This document shows, piece after piece, positions 1-10,764 of a stretch of DNA of 64,000 bases; position 1 is the stretch's first letter, and each line of letters opens with the position of its first letter. The stretch covers positions 248,001 through 312,000 of the forward strand of contig CAJZBQ010000003.1 of NCBI GenBank assembly GCA_914767885.1. The letters are read 5' to 3'. This DNA is from Blepharisma stoltei (Eukaryota; Ciliophora; Heterotrichea; Heterotrichida; Blepharismidae). The notes under the pieces were generated by a model, which was not told the DNA's origin, made no database searches, and saw only the letters and a program-made list of their open reading frames with translations. A program made the position numbers and the translations under genes.

Positions 1-425
1 AATTCCTTCTCTCTAGGAATATAAATATTATTAAAATCCAAGTTTTCAAGTTCTGATTTCCTATGCTTATTTTTTGATTCCTTTTTGACTATAGTGTTAA
101 TTTTGAAGCCAGAAGGGAGTTTGGCATTTAATGCCAAAAGTTGAGAGCTTGTAAACTCCATATTATAATAGCCTCATATTTCAGAATTTAAAATTTGGAG
201 TTTACCTGTGGGCCAATTTATATGTTTGGTAAAAATCAATGTAACTCCCCTTGCATCAATATGTTTGCTAATGCATAAAGGTAATATAAGACATTTTGGT
301 TTTAATATAAGATGACTAAATCGGATGGAAAAAAATTTGCCTTTAAGGTTGTATAAGGAGATGATTTCAAGCTTTGATATAGATTTATTCTTATTATTCC
401 AAAGAATGGCTCTTTCTTGCAAGTT
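1..425 (-). CDS. Unrecognised protein, 3' part outside window
   Basis: An open frame on the minus strand runs from a TAA at 426-428 off the left edge, passing through one TGA (174-176) read as Trp. The only ATG in it is at 159-161, so the protein either starts there or an upstream intron or IES hides the real start. The translated part is basic and lysine-rich after the ATG. I do not recognise a domain. A second open frame at 394-582 on the same strand overlaps in another phase and may be an upstream exon, but I found no 15-16 nt intron joining the two. Confidence 0.45.
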
Positions 426-713
426 TTAATGGCTTTATGGAGGTTGTTGGTGAGAATTTAATCATGTAGCCAAAGAAAATTTTCTGGTAAAAGAAAAGGC
501 AAGGTAAATCAGAAAGAAGCCAGAATTGAGCATTATATAAATATATACCATTAGATCTCAGAGACGGTGACAGTAAAAGCATGCAGTCTATGAGTCGCCA
601 ACAATTTAAACGAAAAGAAGATGAATAAATCCTTGTCTTTAAGCTTAAGCAGCCAAAAGCAAAAACTTAGAAATTAGTAAATAATTGGAAAAATAAATAT
701 ATAAAATAATAAA

Positions 714-1337
714 ATGATCCATCCAGATCAAGCAAGATCAATTCTTGATGCTCTTAATATTTCAAAATCAAAACTTTCACCTCAAGGTCAAAAAAACCTC
801 GAAGAGCTTGCAAAAATTGCATATTGCTTACAAATAAACCCAGCATGCTTAGAATTGCCATCAGCAGTCGCTGAAGCTTTGATCACAAACTCCCAAGCAA
901 CTTCTCAAATCAACTCAGATATCGAAATTTTATTAAATGTCCAACAAAGCTTGAAAAAATCATTTTTGCTTTTAAATAAATTGAAAAAAATCAAATCTGA
1001 GTTACTAGAATCTACATCTTATTTAAGTAACAATATATCATCCCGCCTAATCCCACAAAAAAAAGAACTCCAAGCAAGATTGCAAACTTTAACTCCAAAA
1101 TGAGAAATTGATGAAGAACTAAGGCATGAGTCCCTCCTAGATCTCTCAGAAAAATGCCAAGAAACATCTCGTCAAGCTGCATCTCTCCAAATAAGGGTAG
1201 AAATGTTTAACGATATCCCACCTGTATTCACTATTTAGAACATACAACTAGCCCAACAGAAGCTTCAAGAAGCCAAACAAGAGCTTGCAAGAATAGACTC
1301 AGAATGGACACAAAAAGTCAATGAAATGCTCCAATAA
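714..1337 (+). CDS. Coiled-coil protein, 202 aa
   Basis: The frame opens at ATG 714 in an AT-rich leader, reads through TGA at 1101-1103 as Trp, and needs one 15-nt intron (1224-1238) to continue to TAA at 1335-1337. Exon length after splicing is a multiple of three. The product is rich in Leu, Lys, Glu and Gln and looks helical or coiled-coil from about residue 75 to the end. No catalytic motif is visible. It lies 15 bp upstream of B9D1 on the same strand. Length and composition would fit a centrosomal or augmin-type subunit, but that is a guess. Confidence 0.72.
1224..1238 (+). other. 15-nt intron
   Basis: GTATTCACTATTTAG. It contains the in-frame TAG, and its removal keeps the frame open for 33 more codons. 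Confidence 0.85.
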
Positions 1338-1352
1338 CTAAATAAATTTAAA

Positions 1353-2141
1353 ATGGACTTAATTTTTGGAAATAGGAGAGCGGCACAGCAAAGAGAAGAA
1401 GAACGAAACAGGCCGACAGATATAATTTATGGGCATCAAGATTACGGATATGAAGGACAAGACTTGCCTCAAGGCTATTTGTACCCTGATGATGAAAATT
1501 ATACAAGAAAAGGCAAATTAATTGTTCCAGCCCAACCTTTAGGTCCTGAACTTCCTCCTATCTCACAAGAAAACTATGACCCTGAAGCAGAGCTAGCTTC
1601 ATTTTTATATACAGGTGTTGCAGGACAGATAGAAAGCGGACAAATACATAGAACTGACTTGCTTAAAATCAAATATACATTTGTTGCGGGGTCAGAATGA
1701 GAATTAATTTATGGCGATGGCAAAGGTGAGTCCCAATATGCTAGAAAAACCACAGGAATAGGCGAAACTACCTGAAATTTATCCTTTGATGTAGGCTATA
1801 GATCACTTTCTCCTGCTGGCTGGCCACAACTTGTGATAGAACTATTAGGGCCTAGCTATTCTGGCGGAGAAACACTCAAAGGATATGGGTGCATCCATAT
1901 CCCTACATCTCCTGGCCGCTATGAAAGGTTCGCAAGAATTTTTTGCCCAGTCAGAGAAACCTGGTGAACTTGGCTAAAAGGTAAACTTTTTGGCCCAGAC
2001 TGCGACCTTGCTGAAGAGCCATCTGAAATTGCATCAGGAGAAGGCCGAGAAGTAACCTCCGTCTATTACATAGGAAACATAAAAATTATTTTTGAAGTGA
2101 TTCAGCGAAATATGGCAAGATTTGGGTATAAAACCTATTAA
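1353..2141 (+). CDS. B9D1: B9 domain-containing protein 1 (ciliary transition zone)
   Basis: Intact 262-aa protein with several TGA-encoded Trp residues. From about residue 95 the B9 (C2-like) domain is clear: Y-T-F-V-x-G-x-x-W, a Trp-Asn core strand, the block GWPQLVIELLGP, then GYG-x-I-H-I-P-x-x-PGRYER and GEGREVTSV near the C-terminus. B9D1 is part of the MKS/B9 complex of the ciliary transition zone. The N-terminal ~60 residues carry charged, Tyr-rich sequence not typical of animal B9D1. The gene ends 7 bp before the stop of the convergent MetRS gene. Confidence 0.92.
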
Positions 2142-2148
2142 TGAGTTA

Positions 2149-5100
2149 TTAATTCTGACGCCCTGCAAACTTTTCTTTAAGCTGGTTTACTTTTTCATCA
2201 GTAATAGCCTTTATAATAGGAACTGCTTGCGTTATCCTCGTATGAGGGCTCAATAATGTTAAAATGGAGAGTGGGTCATTGGCTTCTAAGACTTCTTTGA
2301 GTAAGGTGTCTTCTCTTGGAGTTCTTTCTATTGATAACTGAGAATAAACCTTACTCCCCCCACATCCTTGATCGAACGACTCGCCATCGTTCGATCAAGG
2401 ATGGGGGTTTAAAAAAAAAATTTTCGGGAAAAAAAATTTATATATAAAATAAAAAAAAATATATAGATTTTTTTTTTATTTACTTTTGAATAAGAGGGTT
2501 AAGAATATTTAATAATTATTTTTACAGCAAAAAATTTAATTTATTTCATAAAATACCAATTTTTAATATTTTGATTTATTAGTTACCCCTTTAAATTGTA
2601 TAAATTTTAATTTGTTCCTTATTAAATTAAATTTTTTTAAAAAAAATTTTAAAGAATCTTTATTTTATTAGATTATTAAGTTTTTAAGCATATGTTAATG
2701 ACTAAATCACTTCGGATGGTTGATTCCGCAGCTTTCTGTCGTCTCAAAGCCTCTGAAAACAACTTCATTATGTACATCTTCCCAAGCTTTTGATAAATAA
2801 TAATATATTTTATATATATATAAAAATTTGCATGATATGAAAATCGTTCGATCAAGGATGGGGGTTAATTTTCCCAATTTTTTTAGGAATTTTTACAGTC
2901 AATCGTTCGATCAAGGATGGGGGGGGAGTTAGCACAAAATCCAGGAATAAATGGCTCTAAAGCAAGAATGGCAGCTCTTATGATGTTGCTAGAAACGACT
3001 AGCCCAGTTTGGAGTCTTTGTAAGTCAATTTTCTTGAGCTCCCACAGCTTGCTGTTTTGGATGTATTTGTTGCCGGCACCAGAAATGTCCATAGCTGTTT
3101 TTAAGGCTTGTCTGATTTTAAGCTCTTCCATTTCTTGTGCGTATTTTTGGAGCAGTTGGTAAGCTTCGTTGAGGGACTCTAAGTCAAGTGAGTTAAGCTC
3201 TCCTGCAACTCCAAGTTCTTGGTCTAGTTTCATCCAGAACTTGAAAAGTCTGTTGCAGAGATTCCCGACGTTTGGTAAAAGCTCATTGTTGTTTTTGGCA
3301 GCTAAGTCGCTCCATTTGAAGACAGTATCTGATTGTTCAGGCCTGTTAGCTAGTAAATAGTATCTGTATACTTCATTAGGAATTCCAGTGTCCATTGCAT
3401 TATCTCCAAAAACTCCGACGCCGTTTGACTTTGAAAACTTTCCGTCCTCATAATTTATGCTGATTTTGATTAAATTTGAGATTTAATGCTATAAATAGCC
3501 CTATTAGCCTTATATATAAATAGAATTCGGATAAATACTCTGTAGTAGAAATGGTGTGCAGTTTAGTCCAATTGTCTCCTGACCCTATCAAGCTGCATGG
3601 GAAAATGACAGTATGGAAAGGAATGTTATCTTTCCCCATAAACTGTGCTAATTCGACTTGAGCTGGATTTTTCCACCACTTTTCCCAGTCATCTGTATGA
3701 GTAGCTGTCATAGAAATATAGCCAATGGGAGCATCAAACCACACATAAAGGACTTTGTCACTAAAGTTTGGTAGTGGGACTGGAATTCCCCATTTAAGAT
3801 CTCTTGTAATACACCGTGGCTTCAATCCATCTCTGATCCACGACTGTGTTGTTTGCATACAGTTCTGGCTCCATTTTCCCTTGGCTGAGCTTTCCCCAAT
3901 CCACTGTTCAAGTCTATCTTTAATTTTTGGTAAATTTATGAATATATGGCGAGATGTCTTTCTAACTGGGGTGTTATTGCACAGCATACACTTAGGGTCA
4001 ACTAATTCTTCAGGGCTGCACAATTTTCCGCAGGCATCACATTGGTCACCTCTTGCACCTGTATAAGCACAGTTTGGACAAGTTCCATTAACAAACCTGT
4101 CTGCCAAAAACCTATTACAGTGCTCACAAAATGACTGTTCGACATCATCTTCTATAAGTTCTTCTAGATTATAAAGCTTAAGGAAAATGTCTTGGGCGAT
4201 TTCTGTTTGCTTTGGATGCGAAGTTCTTCCGAAGTTGTCAAAGTCAATATCAAACCAATCGTAAATTGTTTTATGGATGGCGTGATATTTATCACAGATT
4301 TCTTGAGGTGTTAAGCCTTCTTTAATAGCTTTGGTTTCGGTGGCAGTGCCATATTCATCAGTGCCACAGATAAAGATTGTGTTGTAGCCTCTAAGTCTGC
4401 AGTATCTAGCGTATACATCAGCTGATAAAACACAGCCAATTATGTTACCTAACTCCCCAGTAATAAACAAATTCTTTTTGCGCAAAAAATTTTCGAATAG
4501 TAAATTTTTATATGAATAGATCAAAATTTGCTTACTTCCCCCCTCCGTGAGTAAACAAAACATTTTTGTTCACTTACGGAGAGGGGTTTAATTTTTTTTT
4601 TTAAAAAAATTTATATATATAAATTTTTTAAAAAATATTTTTTTCGAAATTTAAAAAAATCCTAATTCACAAAAAATTGGGAAACAAATATTAATTTAAT
4701 TTTATAAAATTTATGTTTTTAAAACGCAATTTGTTTAAAATTAAACAGAATTAGCTCGAGATTTCATTATAATAATTATCACTTATATATATCAATTTTT
4801 TTTTCATAATAAAATTTTTGTTCGCTCACGGAGGTGGGTTTTTGGGCAAAAAATAGGGATTTTTCTAATGGTTTTGTTCACTCACGGAGGGGGGGAGTTA
4901 TTATTTTAGGTTTTTCAGTCAAAAATGCATTCCCCTATAATAAGCAAATTTCGAACTATTCAATAAAAATTTACTATTTGAAAATTTTGTACAAAACCCC
5001 CCAAGAATTTGCTTATTATGGGGAGTAAAGTGAGGAACATTGTTCACATAAGGGAGGGCACTTGTTATAAGTATATTTCTCTTACCTTCTTCTGGCAACA

Positions 5101-5692
5101 CTTTCGTTTTGTTTCTTTGAATTTTTAGGCTTCCTTCAAAGTACTCCACTGTTTTTTTAGGCTTGGCAGCTACAGTTTGTTCTCCTAGGTCTTCTTGCAC
5201 GCCAGAATAAATTTCGCTGAGCTTTTTATAGCATTCACCAAGCACAGGGAACTTTTTCATCATCCATGGGTTTCCTGTGAAGAATTGGAACAAGTAAGCG
5301 AACCCTAAAATATCAGCAGATGCAGGATGGGGACCTCCTATAAAGTCGCCTTTGACTGATCTCTCTAAAGACCCAATGGCTTCTAATAGGGCTTCGTTGC
5401 TTTTTATAGCAGATTTAGATGAAAGTTCTGCCATTGGCTTAAGATAATACAAAATCCACTCATCAAGATGCAGGCTATCTGAGACGTTCCAAGGACACTG
5501 TTCCATGGCATATCTGCAGATACTGAGCTCTCCCATTACTTCTAGAGGATTTCCGGTCCTGTCTTTTTCATCCAATTGTAGAGTTACTAATGGAAGGTTT
5601 TCTGTAGTTTGCTTCGCTTTTAGACCAGCAAGTCTAAGGGCAAGCAAGCAAGCTCTGACTCCTTCTTTGGCTGACTGATATAAAAGCTTCAT
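2149..5692 (-). CDS. MARS1: Methionyl-tRNA synthetase, split by three IESs
   Basis: A cytosolic-type class I synthetase of about 770 aa charging tRNA-Met. Residues 1-190 look like the GST-like N-terminal domain of eukaryotic MetRS. The catalytic Rossmann fold follows, with [10 protein letters not shown] joining LGN (the HIGH-type motif) near residue 221, a zinc-knuckle region with CxxC pairs, and the KFSKS motif near residue 533; then comes a helical anticodon-binding domain. The coding sequence is interrupted at 4450-5025, 3456-3531 and 2352-2929. Removing the last two restores perfect frame. Removing the first restores HLGN but leaves one extra T. Start ATG 5690-5692; stop TAA 2149-2151. 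Confidence 0.95.
2352..2929. mobile_element. Family 2 MITE-like IES in MetRS
   Basis: 578 bp, bordered by TTA on both sides (2351-2353 and 2929-2931). The left end is a hairpin of CCATCCTTGATCGAACGA around GTCGCC-like spacing; the right end carries two direct copies of the same motif about 50 bp apart, ending GGGGGGAG. Keeping one TTA joins FIPGFCA to KVYSQLS in frame. AT-rich interior, no transposase. Confidence 0.93.
3456..3531. other. Short TA-bounded IES (76 bp) in MetRS
   Basis: Borders are TA at 3456-3457 and 3532-3533. Removal joins codons for TEYL to [12 protein letters not shown], restoring the KMSKS-type loop region. The segment contains in-frame stops and no obvious inverted repeat. 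Confidence 0.9.
4450..5025. mobile_element. Family 5 IES with a family 1 element inside
   Basis: Outer ends are CTCCCCAGTAATAAACAAAT and its near-mirror, with about 85 bp of inverted arm on each side (4453-4532 and about 4935-5025). It interrupts MetRS exactly between His and Leu of HLGN. A family 1 copy (4532-4897) sits within it. TA-to-TA removal leaves one T too many for the reading frame. Confidence 0.88.
4532..4897. mobile_element. Family 1 MITE nested in the family 5 IES
   Basis: Flanked by TTA at 4532-4534 and 4898-4900. Left end CTTCCCCCCTCCGTGAG with internal hairpin; right end has the duplicated GTTCRCTCACGGAGG motif. Inserted in the left arm of the family 5 element. Confidence 0.85.
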
Positions 5693-5881
5693 ACTTATAA
5701 CTATATGGTGAAGTATAATTCCATATTCTATTTAAATAAAACGGGAAATATATATATAAAATGCCTTTATTAAGGTATTTATGAAAAATAGCATGGTTTT
5801 GTCAGAGCTGGGTTTATTATTCTTATTTATAAGTATATACGGAAACTTTTTTCATAACATATAAAATTGATAATTTATTGG

Positions 5882-8134
5882 TTAATTTCTACATTTAGTA
5901 AGCCTAGCTCTATGACGAGTAACGCGCATTGTTTCTGCTTTCATCACACACTCAGAGCAAAACCAGTCTCCATCAGGAATTTCGTCAAGGCCTGCACATG
6001 CTTGATGAGCGACTTTTGGGCATCCATCACAGCAGATAATAAGCCCTGCTTCTCCACATACATAGCAGACTTGTTCTTGGTTGCGAAATTCGTCTTCTAT
6101 TTGCTGTAGTTTCCTATTCTACTATAATTTAAATCCCAGTGAATCTCTACATTTTATCCTTATAAAGTAAATAAATATTTTATATGAATATTCAATATAA
6201 TACAATATAAGTCTTTCCAGACGGTACGATCTTCTTGCTATGCTATATGAAGTCTCTTCGGGTGGAATTTCTGGCTGATGAGCTTCCAGATACCTATAAA
6301 GAACTGCTGCAAATATGTGGAAGCATAAGAAAAGTTCTTGGAATTGTTCAACACCTGATAAATATTGTGAATAAAACTGAAAAAGGTCTCCATAATCCTC
6401 CCAAATAAAAATCTCAACTTTTGCTTTTTTTATCGGCAAATCTTCTGAAACTGCTTCAATTGGCTTTGATCCTGTGCAGTTTGATAAAGAAATAAAAGCT
6501 TCTTTAAGCTGATCTGCATTATTTGCTGCATCAATTTGGTCCATTACTTCAGAATTCCCAATCCCAAGTGTGTTCAGCGTCGCTGTGTATGCTTCTTTCA
6601 TTTTTTGTTTTAAATCTTCTAGCTTATATGCAGAGTTTTCCAATTTTCCTTCTTTTTCAGTTTCCCCAAGGTCACCTTCGCTTGATGTAGATTCTCCTTC
6701 ACCATTAGTATGAGGAGTTAGCTCAAATAAATATTTTTCCAAGCCAAGTGACAGCTTTGTTTCTCTGATTCCTTTATCACATAGCCATTTCTTTAACAAT
6801 TCTACCTCTTCTTTTGTATTATAATAGTATCAATAACCTGTCTCTGATTCTTTTCCTTTTCCTTCAATTGGTTTATAACGCTTAACGAATAATAATTTTC
6901 TTTCTCATGGGAATACATAATATTCATTATAATGTCTATCTTTGCCTATACATTCAGATCGAGTCCTAATATCTTTCATTTCTAATAAAACTTTTTCTAG
7001 TCTGTCATTAATGTTTGAAACTTCTGTACTAGCAAGGCTCACTTTATTCCCTTTTTGCAAAGTCTTCAGCTGCATATGGATATCGTGCTTTTCTTTGCGA
7101 AGGATTTCTATTTTTTCCATTCTTTTGGTGATTTCTTGATAAAATTGGATAGAGTCTAATAGCATGCTGATAAGCAAAGCGATCATTTGGATTTTTTCTT
7201 GTAAAGTGTATTTTTCATAATAACAAATTGAGAGTGGAAATAGTTCAAATTTCTGCGTAAATGGCTCTGAATCCTCGGTAAATTCATTTCACAAGCCTGA
7301 AGAAAAGATGCTTTCTAATAAAATCAAATATGAAGTGTCCATAATGTCTTCTAAGTTTGCTATTTTTTGTGCTCTACACAGCAAATAGCTGAGACCTCTG
7401 CTCATTTTTTTATCGATATTGTCTTTTTTAATCATCTTTGCGACAAGAGGTCTGAGCAGCCCTATGTGTAAATCTTTTACAATTTTATTTTCATGCTGTG
7501 TGTTGAGAGCGTTATAAAGAACGTCAATTCCTACTTTAGGAACTTGTAATAATTCTTTATAAGTAAATAAAAAATCGCATATAAAAAGAATTTCTCCCAA
7601 TATCTCTGGATTTATATTATAAGCTTTTGGCAGTGGAGGGTCATTCTCTTCAACTTCATGCAGCTCTGGGCTTTTCCATATAAGCGTATCATCTATAGGA
7701 TATGCGATTTTTCCTCCCTTGACTAAATCTGGGTGCTTATTTTTAAATCTTTTCATCAGTGTATCGGCTTCTGTCCTCATAAGTTTCTGATAAAGCTTCT
7801 TCCCCCAAGACTCTTTTTCAGCTGCTTGGGCTTTAACAAGCCTTGTATCCTCTTCTATGAGCCTTTTTTCAAAGTTGTCAGCACATGAAATACAGACCCA
7901 ATGCAAAAAAGAGACATCTAGCTCAGAGACACCGAGACATGTAAGGTGATAAGCTTGTGAGCAAATTGTGCAAGGCAATAAAGTTCCTTTCTCTTTGCAG
8001 CAATTACAAGAGCGGGATATACGAGATCGACGTGAGCTAAAGGCGTTAGAGGCTTGCCGAGAATCCAGTTTACGCGAATTGTGTTTGGTCTTGCCTTTTT
8101 CTCGTTGTATGCTTGGTTTGATATTTTTGACCAT
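5882..8134 (-). CDS. PHD-DDT-WHIM-PHD chromatin protein
   Basis: 719 aa after removal of one 93-bp IES. In order: basic N-terminus; PHD-like zinc finger (about residues 43-90, CNCC...CTIC...YHLTC...CISC); DDT domain (about 185-250); WHIM-like region with GKDRHYNEYYVFPW (about 390); a helical stretch; and a C-terminal PHD finger (about 660-705, CYVC...CCDGC...HQAC...CSEC). Several TGA codons read as Trp. This architecture is typical of the large accessory subunits of ISWI remodelers (ACF1/BAZ class). In Paramecium, DDT/WHIM ISWI1-complex proteins take part in precise IES excision, so a genome-editing role is possible here (inference). Start ATG at 8132-8134. Confidence 0.85.
6115..6207. other. 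Short TA-bounded IES (93 bp) in the PHD-DDT gene
   Basis: Borders TA at 6115-6116 and 6208-6209. Removal joins YRLERL to RKLQQIEDEF and deletes the consecutive TAG TAG stops. The resulting protein runs straight into the second PHD finger. Confidence 0.85.
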
Positions 8135-8392
8135 TCTGAATGCGGTGGAATAATAATGGCTTGGAAACTTGGGGATCAGAGGAAAATTTCATATAAAAAT
8201 ATAAGAATTATTATGGACAAGATTAGTTTTGATGATGAAGAAAGAGTGTCAGCTGGATAGGAGAGCTTTAAAAGCAAAATAAACGAGAGAAAAATAAAGA
8301 GGAAAGGTCTGATAACAAAAAAGTTTGGAATATAAAGAGGTTTAGTGAAGAAGGTAAATATGGATATATAATTAAATTTTAAAAATTATAAA

Positions 8393-8941
8393 ATGGCAGA
8401 TAAGGAAAATCTTTTACTCCCCTCCTCCGTGAGTGAACAAAAAATCTTGTTCGCCCACGGGGGGGGTTATTTTTTTTTTTTTTAAAAATTTATATATAGT
8501 TAGTGACACTGACTATATAAATTTTATAGAAAAATTTTGTTTTCGAAATTTTAAAAAAAAATCTTAATTTATAAAATTTATGTTTTAAAACGCAAATTTT
8601 TTAAAATTAATTAGAATTAGCTCTAGATTTCATTATACTAATTATCACTTATATGTCAATTTTTATTTTCATATAAACTTTTTCTATTAAAAAAATTTTT
8701 GTTCGCTCACGGAGGGTGGGTTTTTTGGGCATAAAATAGGGATTTTTCTAATGGTCTTGTTCACTCACGGAGGGGGGGAGTTAGAAAAAATACAAATGAA
8801 ATTTGCGTTAAATATATTGTCAAATATATTTAATTTTTATTTTATTTAAAAATAAAAAAATTTAAAAATAGTTATCATTAATAAAAATTTATGGTTGATT
8901 TAATGGCTTTTGCTCCAGAAAAGGTTTTTGAAATAGCTTAA
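8393..8941 (+). CDS. Possible 34-aa protein, interrupted by two IESs
   Basis: ATG at 8393 in the usual AAAATGGC context starts MADKENL, runs into a family 1 element, and continues LEKIQMKFALN. A further TA-to-TA removal of 77 bp (8813-8889) joins it to MVDLMAFAPEKVFEIA and TAA at 8939-8941. Frame is preserved throughout. The product is very short and unrecognised, and the second IES is inferred only from frame, so this may instead be the 5' end of a longer gene or non-coding. Confidence 0.35.
8414..8780. mobile_element. Family 1 MITE-like IES
   Basis: 367 bp with TTA at 8414-8416 and 8781-8783. Left hairpin CTCCTCCGTGAGTGAAC / GTTCGCCCACGGGGGG; right double copy of CTCACGGAGGG. An ACTGA-containing GTGACACTGAC insertion near 8503 is unique to this copy. 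Confidence 0.88.
8813..8889. other. Possible 77-bp IES
   Basis: TA at 8813-8814 and 8890-8891. Removal keeps a small frame open; the interior is almost pure A/T with stops in all frames. Confidence 0.35.
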
Positions 8942-9174
8942 AATAAAAACTAAATGCAATTATTACAACATTTAGCCATTTCAATACACTAATTTTAGCT
9001 TCAAATATTCTGAAATTCAAATTTTAATATCCAACTGGTCTTTTAAGGCTTATATTTACTATCATAAGAGTTTATTTATCTTTTAAGCGTCAATCCTACG
9101 TTTAAGAATAAAATGGCATATACTATCAGTAAATTCACATATACAAATTTCATTCAAAATATAAAATTAAATAA

Positions 9175-10626
9175 ATGAAAAACCGTGATATGATGCCTGG
9201 CTTTGCTCTAGGACTTTCTAATCACAGCAGCATGCGAAATCCTTCTTCTATGTTCCATAACTCTCAAGTCTTCGAGCTCTCCTCTATCAAAAAACAAGAA
9301 ATTCCTTCTCATTCTTCTAGAGATCACAATTTTATTTTACCAATCTCAATTAACTGCAAATTTTGTGGCCAAAAAGAGCAGCCAAACCACCGGCTTATCA
9401 AAGTCTGCAAATGCACAACCAAGTGCTGAGCCCACGAAGACTGCATAAACTCAAGGCAAAGCAAAGAAAGCACATGCAAGCTCTGCCATCACGAATTTAT
9501 ATTAAATTATGATAAAGAAAGCGAAGCAAGTGAAATGGAAGAGTCAAGCATTCTGCAAAGCTTAGAAGAGCAAACTGATAGAAATAACCAAGCGTCAACC
9601 CCACAGATGAGCTCACTTATTGAGAGCTCAGGCGAGGCAAGGATGAGAAAAGTAATTAAGGCTGCTACTTTGAAGCCTTATTGCAGGATTTGTAAAAGTG
9701 GGGCTGATAATTTGAGCAATAAATTGATTTATCCATGTCAGTGCCATACTGTGAACCCTAAAAAGTCGTGGGCACATAGGAATTGTATATTTGATGATAT
9801 GCTGTGCAATATCAGGATATTTATTAGAAAATAGGGAAATTTAATTTTTCTGCAAAAAATAGGGTCAGAATTATAGGATTTTAATATAGATTATAAAATT
9901 CATAATATAATCCAAAAGCAATCAGATATTTGCCCAATGTGCAAAGCACAGTTTGCATTTGCATGTGAAACAGAGAAAAGTTGGATTTGCAAGGATTCAG
10001 AATTATGCGGAGAATTTACAGCTCAGTTATTTGGGATTGCCCTGCTTTTTGTGTTTTGTATTGGTGTCATTGTGTTTTTAACATCAACTCCAGGAATTGA
10101 CCTTGATGAAGGTGAAAGTGTGTGGCGATGAATATTAGTTGCGCTATTAGTCATTCTACTAATCCTCTCAGTCCTTCTCCTAGGCTTCCTCATCTACCTG
10201 AAAACTACAGAAGAAAAGGTAAAATCGATTTACGTTCTCTGTCAGCGTCAAGAAATCGCAAAAATGACCTCTACAAGTCATAACTTGTTCATCCACTATT
10301 TAGAAAAACTAAAGAAAAGCCATTTAATTCCAGAAGCCCCACCCCCAGCAATCAAAGCAATAAGACAAAAAAAGCCAAAAATGCCTGCAGAAGTCATTGA
10401 AGACAGAAAAAGCATAGATTTTCAAGATCACATGGAAGAGCCAGAAATATCAAGACTTATTATTAATACTGATACAAATGGAGAAAATTTCGACTCTAAA
10501 GCCTTAAAAGAACACTCAGATTTTAAAGAATCCTCAATAATACATATAAGCTTTATTAGCAGTGAAGATATAAAAGAAGAAGAAATGAAAGAGCATAGCA
10601 GTTTTAAGTCTGCAGAGTTCAATTAG
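9175..10626 (+). CDS. RING-CH (MARCH-type) membrane E3-like protein
   Basis: 443 aa after removing a 120-bp IES. The first cysteine-rich block (residues ~60-110) has CKFC...CKC...WAHEDC...CKLC; a second block (~165-220) has CRIC...CQC...WAHRNC... and, after the IES, CPMC. Both follow the RING-CH spacing, so the protein carries a tandem pair. Two hydrophobic helices follow (around FGIALLFVFCIGVIVFL and WILVALLVILLILSVLLLG), then an acidic, Ser-rich cytosolic tail. This fits a membrane ubiquitin ligase. The IES separates the sixth and seventh metal ligands of the second RING. Confidence 0.85.
9788..9907. other. TA-bounded IES (120 bp) in the RING-CH gene
   Basis: TA at 9788-9789 and 9908-9909 (a TATA repeat makes a 2-bp shift equivalent). 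Removal joins HRNCI to IQKQSDICPMC in frame and drops several stops. Confidence 0.87.
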
Positions 10627-10764
10627 TTTTGCGTTGATAAATTAAAATGCGTATTATTTATATAAAAACTGAAAGTTTAGCATTAAAATATACTCATTCT
10701 TATTGAATTTTATGCAAAAACAATTAAAAATAAATAAATTCATGCTAAAAATGGATATAGTAAT

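Noticed and set aside
714-1103. Gene ending at TGA 1101-1103 under the standard code
   Set aside because: TGA is Trp throughout this window (PP1, B9D1, ALG3), and this frame continues through it.
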